Source of the DNA: Mesostigma viride
Taxonomy: Eukaryota > Streptophyta > Mesostigmatophyceae > Mesostigmatales > Mesostigmataceae
Assembly (NCBI GenBank): GCA_009746045.1
Contig: RPFO01000154.1
Span: forward strand, 1,309,667-1,373,666
Direction of reading: 5' to 3'
DNA length: 64,000 nt
The notes below the pieces were generated by a model. It was not told the origin of the DNA. It made no database searches and saw nothing but the letters and a program-made list of their open reading frames with translations. Both the position numbers and the translations under genes were made by a program. Shown here piece by piece: positions 21,371 to 35,680 of the stretch; the first letter of the stretch is position 1; the number at the start of each line of letters is the position of its first letter.

Positions 21371-22169
21371 AGCCCTCAGACATTATGTAAATGGGTCTGG
21401 TAGTGACTGGGAAGATTACCTATGTTTGGTTGAATTTTCTTTGAACAACTGTCCTCAAGCTGCGCATGGATTGACCCCTTTCTTCCTTGACACTGGTCGT
21501 CAACCCTTAACCCCCACCTCTCTTTTAGCTAGTCCTCTCCGTGATAAGGATACTGTGTCTCGTGAAACGATTGCTGGTGTTCATGAATTGCTGTCTAAGA
21601 TGAAAAACGCTCATGACCAGGCCATCGCAGGCTACCACAAGGCACAGGCCAAATACTTAGATAGGCTGCGTTCCTCACTGGATAGAAGGGCCCCAGAGAT
21701 AGAAGTAGGCGACCTCGTATTGGTAGAAGGCCCTCGTGTGGGGCGCTTCGCCCATAAGTTTGAGGCGGAGCTGAAGGTGAAGCTTAGGCCCGCTTTCCTT
21801 GGCCCTTTCCGTGTGCTTTCTAGAGTAGGCAATTTCCTCTATGAAATAGATATTCCCTCCTCTTGGCAGACCCACTCTCGCTCTTTCCATAGGAGTCAGC
21901 TCAAACTGTATCATCAGAGTACGTTTGCTGGTAGAGAGTTAGCTCCTGCTCCCTTGGAACATAACCCTGACACTGGTGAAGTAGAGGATGAGGTAGAGAG
22001 TATCGTGGCCCACAGAGATGTAAAAAGGGGCCGCGGTACTCAACGCCAGTACAAGGTTAAGTGGTTGTATGCCCGTGGGGAGGTAGATAGAGTATGGTAC
22101 TCCGAGTCGGAGTTAGATGGGTGTAGTCGCCTCTTGAGGGATCGGTACAAAAACCTGCACCATCTCTAG
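21371..22169 (+). pseudogene. pol: Gypsy pol, 3' part: integrase C-terminus and chromodomain
   Basis: Resumes in frame with the integrase codons before 13339: LRHYVNGSG, LVEFSLNN, GLTPFFLDTGR, then the GPY/F-like module (VLVEGPRVGRF, FLGPFRVLSRVGNFLYEI) and a C-terminal chromodomain of about 55 residues (EVESIVAHRD, QYKVKWLYA, DRVWYSESEL). Chromodomains in this place define chromoviruses and are thought to steer integration to marked chromatin. Here the usual first aromatic cage residue is not evident. This part is open but separated from its 5' half by 8 kb of copia-type element. Confidence 0.88.
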
Positions 22170-22245
22170 TTGTTTGTCCTCCTTGCCTTATGTTCTTCCT
22201 TTTGTGTATGGGGCGGATGGTTGTCCCCCCCCCTCCACAGCCTTC

Positions 22246-24500
22246 ATGGCGACGCTTACTCCTCACGAGGAGCGCCTGGCTGCTCCTCCGTCTCCAGATC
22301 CTCAGTTATTCCACGAGGTGCTCCCAGGCCGATGGGTCTCGCGGAGCTGCTTCCCGGGCGGCCGCGTGCATACGGCCCTCACGCCTGACCGAGCGGCCTT
22401 AGTCCGGACAGCGCTGTGCGGTATTTCGTGGCATGCCTCCGACCCTCTGGGCCAACATCTAGCTGTGCATAGCTTCGATGACGCTGGCCGTTGTGTCCTC
22501 GGGTGTGGCCGCTCACGCTGTCCTGCGCTTGCACAGATAGAGGCCGTGCTGCAGGGCCCGCGCATTTTTTCATACCTATCGACTCCGGATGGGCGTGCGC
22601 GCATTAGGGATATTTTTCCCTGGCTTCCGGCTGAGGGGGATGCGGAGCTCGATGAGTTCCCTTGTGACCTCGTGAGGGCTGTTGAATTCATGGAGCGTGA
22701 GGATGAGGCAACCTCAGCTCCACCAGCCGTGGCTGCGGAGGTTCTAGCTTCCATGCCCCTCACGGATCTTCCTCCGGACCTCGGGCGGCCGGGTTCCTCT
22801 GGTCCAGGGTCGTCGGTGACGGTCTCCTCGGTTGCAGAGTCTCTTCCTCCGCCCGTTGACCCTGCTGTCGCCAGTCTCTCGACCGTCGTCGTGGAGATGC
22901 AAGCGCAATTCCAGGCGCTGTTGTCGGCATTCACTGCATTCACCGCGGCACCTCCGTCTGCGGTTCCCGCTCAGCCAGCCGTCGAGCCTCCGTCCGTGGT
23001 GTCCTCCGTCGCGCCTGTTCGACCGGCTGTCGTACCAGTGTCCGTGGCGTCCTCCGTTGCGCCTGTTCAACCGGTCGCCCACCTTCCGCCAGTGGAGCCC
23101 TCCGTCACACCTGTCCAGCCGGTCGCTGTCGCTCCGTCTGTGAAGCCCTCCGTCACGCCTGTTCAGCCGGCGGCTGTCGCTCCGTCTGTGGAGCCCTTCG
23201 TCACGCCTGTTCAGCCGGTCGCTGTCGCTCTGTCCGTGGCGGCCGCCGCCGCGCCTGCTCAGCCGACCGAGCCTCAGCGTCATCCAGATTTGGGCAAGGC
23301 GTCGACGGGCAAGTGGGTGTTTGACACTACCGAGGATGCGTATGATTCGGCCATGGGTGATTGGACCTCCGCCCGACCGGCCACAACGTTTTCCCCTGTC
23401 GCCACTTCCGCCGCCACCGCCTCTTCTGTCGCGCCTGCCTCCGCCGTCGTCCACCGACCGCGCGTTGCTCCTGTTGCGGCGTCCTCGGCTTCGGTCACGC
23501 GTGTCAGTGAGGTAGAGTTCCGGCATGTCAGGGCGGTAGAACTGCTCAGTGTGTTGTCCGCCGCGGACCGTGAGCGTTTTCCGACAGTGGCCCATCTAGA
23601 TCCGCAGGTGTCCGATGTTGCGGTCGCTGGACTGGCCATGTCCGCCGCCCTCTGTCGGGCTGTGGCTCTCCCTCGTGTGGCCAGTGTAGTTACCAACACG
23701 GTGTCATCGTCTCAGTTTTGCTACGCCTCCTCGTTACCTCAGGAGATGAACCTCCCACTAGAGACGGATAGGCCTCCGTTTAATATGGTGGTGCTGGCCG
23801 ATCCGTTGTTTGATGGTGAGGTGCGGGCGCAGAGGGTCATATATCGTTGGGCGCGGGCTGCTAACGATCCTTGCTATACCTATGGTGATGTCCAGTGGGC
23901 GTATCCTCAGCCCCTGTGGATCATGCCCTCGGATGCCATGTACTTCAGTCGTCCTGTCCCTGCGGGTGCTCTCTACTCCCTGCGCATCCAGCCGGGCCTG
24001 CAGTGGGATGCTTGTCGCCCTGCGCCCCTTCCGGGTCAGGGGCTGGATGAGCCTGGGTTCCAGCCTCCGCGTACGACGGGTACCCACCTGTCGACTTACG
24101 GCTCCCGTCAGTGCTTGCGCCGCTGGCAGGGTCGTGAGATTCGGCACGTGCGTCTGTGGCCCGCCGCAACGTGGAACGTTTCCTGGATTTGTTTTTCACC
24201 TCTGTTGCTCGTGGTGAGCTGGTCTTCCATCGGTTCCTCCTGCGCGCCCTCCTTCTGCTGTCGGCAGAGCCCTTCGTGCGACAGTTTCAGTGTGGGTTCC
24301 TTGACTGGGCCCGTGGACAGGTGGTCCTGACACAGCATCGTTACTACTGGGCTTTCCTCGGCATGTATCCTGATGGCGTCTGGGAGGATGTGTTCCTCCA
24401 TGTAGACAGGCATGATAACCCTGCTGATGTTGCTCATCACCGGGCGTACCTGGATGTGCTTTTGGCCACCCGTGGTACTTTTCAGGCTACTGGTGTGTAG
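22246..24500 (+). CDS. Gypsy ORF3, unknown protein after pol
   Basis: ATG 22246 opens a frame to 24330. The real C-terminus seems to lie in the frame 24156-24500 (NVERFLDLFF, YYWAFLGMYPDGVWEDVFLHVDRH), so one indel near 24140-24160 is likely. About 750 aa in all. Features: a short Cys cluster CVLGCGRSRC (about residue 85), a tract of six or so VAPSVEPSVTPVQP-like repeats (about 245-345), a globular middle (FPTVAHLDPQVSDVAVAGL, DPCYTYGDVQWAYPQP). No signal peptide or convincing membrane segment is seen, so it is not an obvious envelope protein. A pyrimidine tract and CCACAG acceptor end five bases before the ATG, suggesting expression from a spliced RNA. Function not recognised. Confidence 0.6.
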
Positions 24501-24864
24501 ACAGAGGGCTCTAGGCCCGACCTGAGGGTGTTGTCCCTCCGGTATATAGAGTCGCCCTCATATTCTGGCCAGTTGATTGGTCGTTCTTGGTCCTTGGTAC
24601 TGATTTGTTTACTCTGTGTGTCCTGCCCAGTGCCGTCCCCCCCCGGCAAGGACTCTGTTCCAGGCAGTTAGGGGAACCTCCCACCAGGCTTGGTGCTGGC
24701 TAACCCTACACCACCCGGCGTGGTGGTGGAGACCGAGTTAACATGTTCCAGTGCTTTGTACCTTGGATGGCCTGTCGATTGTGTTAGGCTTTGTTGGGTG
24801 CTTTAGATCCTCCTTCTCCTTTGGTTTCCTCCGTGTACGTAGGGCGAGGGCTCCCTACCTTTGT

Positions 24865-24875
24865 GGGGGGGGAGG
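24865..24875 (+). promoter_or_regulatory. Gypsy polypurine tract
   Basis: GGGGGGGGAGG immediately before the TGTTACG start of the 3' LTR. Confidence 0.7.
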
Positions 24876-25448
24876 TGTTACGTCGCGTAACTTTTGTTGT
24901 TGTTACGGACGTAAATTAGGTCCTTTGTGCCTCAGCCATTTCGAGACAGTCCGTTGACTTTCCTAAGCTTACGTGTAGTTAGGACCTTTTTGGCCGGTTG
25001 GTACCGGGCCTTGTGACGTGGCAATCGTACAGTATGGTGGCTTGGTGCAGTCGCGCCGCGCTGCGTACTTTAGTAGTGGTCCTTTATCCTCCGTTTGAAC
25101 CTTGTGGACATGCGTTGGTCCTGTAGGCGAGGGTCGGTGTCGGCCCGAGCATACACGCATGTCGGCAATCATTTATGCAGCGGTTGTCCTTCGTGAATCG
25201 CACTCGGCGTGTATTATGGAATTGTAATACATCGTTTTGGGTCGTGAATTTACCAGTGTTTACTTCGTAGTGTCCCGGCATTATTTGGTATATGGCGTAC
25301 AGTAACCGCATGTATCGGAATGCATTGAGAGCAGAGTCGTCGCGTCCTAGGTCTTATAGCCAATACAGCTCCTCATCGCTAGGTACCCTCACTAGTTTAG
25401 GTAAGGTTAGGCGCGGGGTTTGGGATCGAGTAGACCCTGGGCGTAACA
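24876..25448 (+). repeat. Gypsy 3' LTR
   Basis: 573 bp, almost identical to 6515-7087, followed by TSD GTACC and the interrupted LINE A sequence. Confidence 0.95.
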
Positions 25449-26198
25449 GTACCGGGCCCTGTGGCGCAAGCCCCTGGGCAAGATCGAGAAACAGGACCTG
25501 TTCAAGGTCCTCTTCCTTCCTGTTCTCACGTATGGCGCCGAGACGTGGACCCTCACCGCCGACCTGGCCCGCAAGCTGGACGGCGCGGTCACCAGCATGC
25601 TGCGTTCCATTTTCAGAGTAGGATATGCTGCTCATGTCCGCAATGAGGACCTGTACCAGGGCATGCCCTATATCACCAGCACCATTAAGCAACGCCGCCT
25701 GCAGCTAGTAGGGCACCTAGCTCGCACCAACCAGGTAGACACCTCACGTGGCCCCCCGCAGGTCTGCGACCAGCCCAGCCTGGCCGGCACCTCCTGACGT
25801 GGGCTGGGCCCAGTGATGTTAGACGCCGCAAGGCCCGCACCTTCAAAGAACAGCTAGTAGAGGACATGGGGGCCTAGGCCTCTCCGTGATTTGGAAGAAG
25901 ATGATGGACAAGGCCAAGTGGGCCCAGGTCATAGAGGACAACGAGCCCCCCCCAGTGGGGAAGCGCCCGCGTGTGCAATCCCGCGGGAGGCACGCCAGAT
26001 AGCTCCCCCTAGGGCAGCGAGCGGCTGCCTAGATAGATGTTGTAGTTAGACTGCTGTTAGATAGATGTAGTATGTAGCCAATGTAGATAGATTAGACCGG
26101 TAGGAATGTTTGCACCCATCCATCCATCCATCGGGGTTAATGCTCCGTGACTCCCCAACGGGAGCACGAGTCTAATTAATTAATTAATTAATTAATTA
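25449..26198 (+). pseudogene. LINE A ORF2 C-terminus and 3' UTR (gypsy target)
   Basis: Encodes pieces of the LINE ORF2 C-terminus: TYGAETWTLTADLARKLD, FRVGYAAHVRNEDLYQGMP and RRLQLVGHLART, then a final segment near KMMDKAKWAQVIEDN ending in RGRHAR. Frame breaks are present (stops near 25797). The 3' UTR carries CATCCATCCATC, the CTCCGTGACTCCCCAACGGGAG hairpin-like block and an AATT tail (about 26171-26198). Confidence 0.8.
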
Positions 26199-26350
26199 AT
26201 CTAGTCTAGAAAAGCCTAACTACATTACTCATCAAAACGCCTCCTCCTCTAGCTTGGGGGGAGGCGGCTTGCCCACAGGGTCGGGCGTGTGAGCCTTGAC
26301 AATCTTCTGCCACCGCGTCTTGTCCTGCATGGCAGTCCAAAGGGAGAGAG
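26199..26350 (-). pseudogene. LINE B ORF2 C-terminus, right part of split copy
   Basis: Continues the LINE B sequence cut at 6500. On the minus strand 26340-26245 encodes the end of ORF2 (MQDKTRWQKIVKAH, then PDPVGKPPPP), closely parallel in layout to the LINE A end (KAKWAQVIEDN...PVGKRP). This shows that A and B are related families with the same C-terminal motif. Confidence 0.65.
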
Positions 26351-26354
26351 AGTG

Positions 26355-26545
26355 GATTAAAAATCAAATTAAATTAAATTATAACATGCCTCCGTTGGGA
26401 GATCATGTAGCACATATTCCATGATGGATGGGGTGAAGGAAGCCGCGTAATCGAACTATCCTAACTCTAAGCTATCTAGTCTAGAAAATCCTAACTACAC
26501 TACTCATCAAAACGCCTCCTCCGCTTGGGGAATTTAATTTAATTT
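26355..26545 (-). repeat. Second LINE B 3' end
   Basis: Reversed tail TCAAATTAAATTAAATT, terminal CATGCCTCCGTTGGGAG, then the same 3' UTR as 6413-6500, truncated at CGCTTGGGG. AATTT repeats also lie on its far side (26529-26545). Confidence 0.65.
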
Positions 26546-28081
26546 AATGTGTGCCCGTGTAGTTTTGTACTTGTTCTCATGCCTGTGGCCCCTTTTGATA
26601 GATGCCTGTCTCAGCATCGCACTCGTCTCAGATTTTGCCTAGAGATTCATGCCAGACGGTCTTGTAGCCGCCTAGCCCGTTCGCAGCTTTTGCATGTTTA
26701 CCTTGCACACAGTTGCTCTATAGCATTAAAAAAAAAAATTGGGAATGGCATGCGTACTTCTCCCGCCTAACTTCTTGGCCTAGGTCAGGAACATTTGCAG
26801 GTCTCACTACATGTGCCATGTCAGCTTCCCACAGCAAACACATAGTTAAGCAAACAAACAGAGACAATGCTCACAAGCTTGGATGATAAAACAAGCACAA
26901 TGTATGAAAAAACATAACTGGTTGACAACAAGCTAACTAATCCGATCAACCTGAGGGTTGGGAGTACATGGTCTACAATGACTTTCACAAGGCAGGGAAA
27001 ACCTTAGGCCGCACACAATGCAACAAACGTACTCAATCATATTCCTATCATACAGATGGGTTTTACTCCACATGATGAACGAGCCTGAGGCTACAACCAT
27101 TCAGATAACACTCACCGCAGTGCACCTTGAACCATCAATACCAGGCCTAGGCTTTGATCGAAGCACAAACTGAGACTGACCAAACACTGCGGCAGTGAAG
27201 TGGAAGAAGTACATGTTACCTGAGTACATCTGAACCTAGACTGGACAGACCACACACCAGCATGCATGCAATACCATCCACAACCACCCCCGACAATCAT
27301 GCCACTAGCCAGCATTAACCATGGGGTTAGGAAAGTGGAACGTAGTGTATAAAGAAACAGCCCGCAACATCCAGTACACAAAGGCATATTCAGTGGAGGT
27401 CCAACATTCGGCGTGGTCACCATTATGAACCAGAAGATGGACACATAGAGTGATATTGACAACAGCGCACGCAGTCCATGTGGAATCCCTCACAATTCCA
27501 ACAAGAGCCGAAAAGCACTGGGTGCCAACGCCCACCCGGACCTAACACCCTCATGGAACAATGACAAGAGCAAGGAAGAGACAATGACTAGAGCAAGGCA
27601 TGCCACGTCAACGACATCACGATACCAACAGCCATCCCATCACTTCCCAACAACACGGGAAGAGACTTCAGCAGCATTCTTCAAATACGCATGATATTCT
27701 TGCATATCATGACCGATTAAATGCAAAACTAAATAACAGAAGAATCGTGGGCATGCGCAATTCAGTGCAGACACATTGGTTCAGGATCCTTTATTTTATG
27801 TATAATAGACCCCTTTGCTCAAACGATACGCTCCTTCAGAAGGGCGCTTTCAGTAGGTTTTCCCTCTATCCACATTGCGTGGTAGGCGAGTGTATATTGC
27901 CCATCCTTCATAACAATCCCGCCGTACACAACCTAGACTTCAAAGATCACTTGAAGCAAGGCGTTTTTCACACAGGCTCGGCCTCTTGCGCTGTACATGC
28001 GGCATCTACTGGCAGGCATCCCAAATGCAGGGCGTTATAATTGTCGCAAGGAGGTGGAGCAGCCACTACATGGCGTTTCGT
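26546..28081. other. Intergenic stretch downstream of psaH
   Basis: No gene supported. Frames on either strand (up to 146 codons, 27600-28040) have no recognisable motif and a composition unlike neighbouring exons. Part of the right end must be the psaH 3' UTR. No clear minus-strand TGTAA was found close to the stop. Confidence 0.55.
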
Positions 28082-28483
28082 TTAAAGCCTGCCACGAGGG
28101 CCCATGGCAGCGGGCTTCTGTGGGCCGACGGTGATTGGGAGCTTAGCATCCTTGGCGCCCTTAGCACCGAACAGAGCAATGGCTCCAACGCCGGCGTAGG
28201 TAACGAAGGTAAGGATGGACTCACGGCGGGTCAGATCACCCGCGGCGCGGTTGAAGAAATCAGCCTGCATTGCAGGGTAACGCTCGGGGGAATCCTGGCC
28301 ATACAGGTCCCACTTGCCGGTGGTCTGCTCCATATCCTTCAGGTCAAAGTACACATTCTTGTCCCCATACTTAGCGACAACGGGGGCACGAGCAGCCACA
28401 CGCGCCTTGGCGGCGGTGTTGAGCTTCACCGACTTTCCGGCGAAGGTCGAGGCAGACACGGAGGTGGCAAGGGCGGACGCCAT
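28082..28483 (-). CDS. psaH: Photosystem I subunit VI (PsaH), chloroplast precursor
   Basis: 133 aa, one open frame with no intron. The first 38 or so residues are Ala/Ser/Val-rich with basic residues, as in algal chloroplast transit peptides. The mature part starts near AKYGDKNVYFD and keeps family landmarks: YFDLKDMEQTTGKWDLYG, RYPAMQADFF, LTRRESIL, one hydrophobic helix (about 89-107, ILTFVTYAGVGAIALFG), and KGAKDAKLPITVGPQ. PsaH sits on the PSI core next to PsaL and is needed for docking LHCII in state transitions. ATG 28481-28483. An inverted CCAAT (CTGATTGG on the minus strand, near 28590) lies upstream; no firm TATA. Divergent from the armadillo-like gene at 29401. Confidence 0.95.
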   Translation of the reverse strand: MASALATSVSASTFAGKSVKLNTAAKARVAARAPVVAKYGDKNVYFDLKDMEQTTGKWDLYGQDSPERYPAMQADFFNRAAGDLTRRESILTFVTYAGVGAIALFGAKGAKDAKLPITVGPQKPAAMGPRGRL

Positions 28484-29400
28484 TGTATTAAGCTTTGTTT
28501 GAGTGGATGGTGAAAGGGAAGGTGGTGCTCGACCTCGTTTTCCCCGGTGTCACCAGAGACATACAAGGAACACGCACAAACACCTCGTCCAATCAGCACG
28601 CAGGCAACGCGGATAACGTTAACTTCAAGAGCCGTTTCCGAATTCGCGACTGGAACTTCATAAAACCGGGGCGTTCCCTGCGAGGAGTGCCCAGGTCGGG
28701 CAAACCAACGGCGCGGCGCCACCGCAGGTTACAAGTCAGAACTGATGGAACCGCCAGAAGTGCCAGAGGCTAGCACTAAACATGAAGCCGATCCGAGGTG
28801 CCAATAATTATTGCCATGCGGCATGCGCCCATGCCAATCAAGAGGAACACTGCGTCATCCACCTAACACTGGCTCAGGTCACAGCGCGGACTCGGAAGTC
28901 GGAGCCGAGATTCGTGATTCGTGAATGCGTGCCTAAGAATAACCAAGTTTGCCAGAACCGGCCACTGGCCAGGTTGTGCTTGTCCAAGCATAAATATAAT
29001 GGTTGCCATCGTCCAAGCATTGACGAGATAATTTGGAGTATGGCTGCGGGCCTTGCTCAGCTTGCCTGGAAATTAAGCCAGTCCGGAAGTATGGGAGTCG
29101 GGAGAAACCGTATTTATGAGAATGCCATCCTTGTGCTTGGTAGGGTTTCGACCGTCATGTTTATAATCTGGTCACAATTTTAGCGTTGAAGCATACCGTG
29201 TCCGCGCCTGCAGCGTTCTTCCCTGCTGAAGTATATCAAGGCACTATCCCGTCTATTGTTTGATTAATTGGGGGCGAACGGGTTGGTTCGCCCTTAAAAT
29301 CACTTGGCACGGATAAATTGGTGTACTTTGCTCCTAAAAGACAACTCATATAGCACTAGCGGGGGGCACATCGGTTCTACCAAAGACACTATCGGCCTAA
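28484..29400. promoter_or_regulatory. Divergent intergenic region, psaH and ARM-like gene
   Basis: 917 bp between two divergently transcribed starts, presumably holding both promoters. A CCAAT-type motif lies about 110 bases from the psaH ATG. No other motif can be assigned and no small gene is convincing. Confidence 0.45.
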
Positions 29401-33641
<4,241 letters not shown>

Positions 33642-35680
33642 CCACAGGCTCTGCGTGGTTAGCCTTGGACTTGTCCTTCCCCAACTCCCAAGTTAAAGGG
33701 GCAGTGTCACTTGCTGGGGACAGATTTGCAGGATGCAAGTTTGGTATAGGCCTGCGCTGGTTATCTTATTCGCACCGCTGGGTTGACCAATCCAGTTGCC
33801 CCCCAGTTCCCAAATCGGTCAGGTGTCCCCATTTGACAAGATCTCTGTTGGGCCTACAAGAACCAGCTGTGGGTATGTTTCGTCAATGGCAAGTTCATAC
33901 ATGGAGTAGCGCTTGTAGCTGCATGTCTTGTCAGTGGTCCGGGTTGTTTCCGACGGATGAAACGACGGAAACTCAGGGGGGGGAACGACGTCAGATACCC
34001 AGGAGTGGAAACGGACGCCAAAACCGACGTCCAGGTGAAACCTTGCCAGTAAGTAAGTAAGTACTTGCGTGTCATGCGCAAAGGCATGCCACGGAGTACT
34101 ATGCTAATCTCATTAGAAAAAACCTTGCCAGATTGCAAACTTCCCCCGAGTAATGACCAATGAGCCAATTCTAAGGTCGGTTCTCATGCAAACTTGGGCG
34201 CAGTATGCGCGACAGTATGGTTCAGCTCATTTGGCGGGGCGGAGCATGGGGCGCCGCGTCTCTCATCATCCTTAGTGCTGCAACTCCAGGCCCACGTGGC
34301 CGTGTCGCCGTCGGTGGCGTCGGATTCGCGTCGGGAACTCGAGGCCGCGAAACGGTGTCGCGACGCGTCGGAAATGTAGGAGGGCATTCCGTCGTTAACA
34401 ACCCGGCCAGTGGTGGTACGTTGAAGTGCTAGTGATACTCCTGCTGTCTTTTAGGACTGGCTCATGCGCCAGTGTTACCACAACACCGCGAACCCGCCAA
34501 ATTTTGACATAAATTATTGTCCGGATTTCGTCCGAGATCTAGATTTTTCCCGCGCCGCGAGAGACGAAAACGACGAAAACACCCATGGCGGTCGAGCATC
34601 AGCTAGCGTTCTGAAACCTGCGTCATTTCAGCCGCCTGAGGTGTCAAAACGAAGCTTACATCACGATTAATCCATGGAATAAGTTTGGAATGATATGCGC
34701 TGTGATTGCGACGAGGGCATTGAGCGGGACAAATATTTTTTTTGCAGCGCACAATTTTTTTCGCGAAATCCAGATTTCTCGGTGGTACGTGTCTCACGGT
34801 CCTGGATACGGGAGGAAACGAAAAACCCGGCACGATAGCTCAGCTTGTTCGTTATAATATTCCCGAAGAGGTTAGTGTTTTCGTTTTTTGAGTTTCGCTT
34901 TTAATTTTCCGGCATTTGCGTGAATAAACTGGGGGGTGCGAAATCCGTCTGTTTCTTGCGTCATGCAATGCATATCTTTATCGTCAGATAATTACCTCTT
35001 TAGGCTATGCCCGACCTTCCTATACTGCCAGCCTGCGGCAATAAGCCAGCAGGACATATGGCGTGCACGAGATTCCGCGCAAAGGTCCCTAATGGTCTCC
35101 CGGCTGTGCAATAAGTGCGGTAAAAACTGCGAAAATTGCTTATAATGCCTGTAGAAAGCTCTTTGCGACAGTGTTTTCCAAGCGAGTTTATCGTTCTTTT
35201 GACGCCCGATACAAAAGGCAAAGGGGGGCATCGTTTTTAATTAGTCGGCATGCGGTTTCGAGGTGTGATGGGCCGGGCAGAGGACCTCGCCACGACACGC
35301 TGGGTTCAAGCTTCGCATCTCCCGGCAGCCATAAAGAAGCGCAGATTAAGCGAGGTGAGCGAGCTAGAGGGCCCAGGATCGCTGCTAACGCAAGGCAGCT
35401 TCTCAAAGGGTAGAGAGCTGGATTAATAAGACGTTCTCAAGTGCATTTTGCAGTGGTTATTGCCACCTTGTCCAGATATTTGCCCTCGTCTTTCTGATTT
35501 AAAGACTGTTTTAAAGAGGGATAGGATAACGTTTCCAACGTTGTTGCTCATTCATTAAAGTAAAGAAAGAGCCTTTTCAGTTGCTGACAACGAGATGGAA
35601 GCTGCCTCATGCAAACTACCCATGCAATGCAAGTGATGCAACGTGAGGCCATGCATGGCTAACGTTGACTTCATGCGTGA
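33642..35680. other. Intergenic stretch with one short retro-insertion
   Basis: No gene supported. It holds the TSD-flanked insert at 34050-34119 and otherwise unique sequence. Frames of 60-80 codons lack motifs. Confidence 0.5.
34050..34119 (-). mobile_element. 70-bp retro-insertion (LINE E end) with 12-bp TSD
   Basis: TAAGTAAGTAAGTACTTGCGTG... to ...AATCTCATTAGAAA, flanked on both sides by AAACCTTGCCAG (34038-34049 and 34120-34131). Reversed, it is an element 3' end with a (TTAC)n tail matching 715-830. It is extremely 5'-truncated. Confidence 0.75.

Larger units (their letters stand above)
6515..25448 (+). mobile_element. Ty3/gypsy chromovirus (disrupted)
   Basis: Complete LTR element with 573-bp LTRs at both ends, TGTTACG...CGTAACA termini, and TSD GTACC (6510-6514 and 25449-25453). 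Order inside: leader with candidate PBS, a small ORF with a hybrid-binding-like domain, Gag with zinc knuckle, PR-RT-RNase H-integrase-chromodomain, a large unknown third ORF, polypurine tract, 3' LTR. Integrase is split by a copia-type element (13339-21365). Without it the element is about 10.9 kb. Pol has several frame breaks and a stop, so this copy is not autonomous, although the LTRs are nearly identical. Confidence 0.95.
6501..26198 (+). mobile_element. 5'-truncated LINE A carrying nested LTR elements
   Basis: The LINE starts at TTTACGCCAGTACC (6501-6514), is broken by the gypsy element, and resumes at 25449 with GTACCGGGCCCTGTGGCGCAAGC. Other copies (about 3003 and 61885) read straight through this point, giving the empty target site. 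It ends in the LINE A 3' UTR and a TAATTAATTAA tail. Target duplication is ATCTAGTC (6493-6500 and 26199-26206). Without the LTR elements the copy is only about 760 bp. Confidence 0.85.

Noticed and set aside
22302-23699. Long minus-strand frames (139-283 codons) opposite gypsy ORF3
   Set aside because: Arg/Gly-rich antisense shadows of a GC-rich ORF; no motif.
27600-28040. 146-codon plus-strand frame next to psaH
   Set aside because: No motif, runs into the psaH 3' region antisense, and composition does not match the local coding style.
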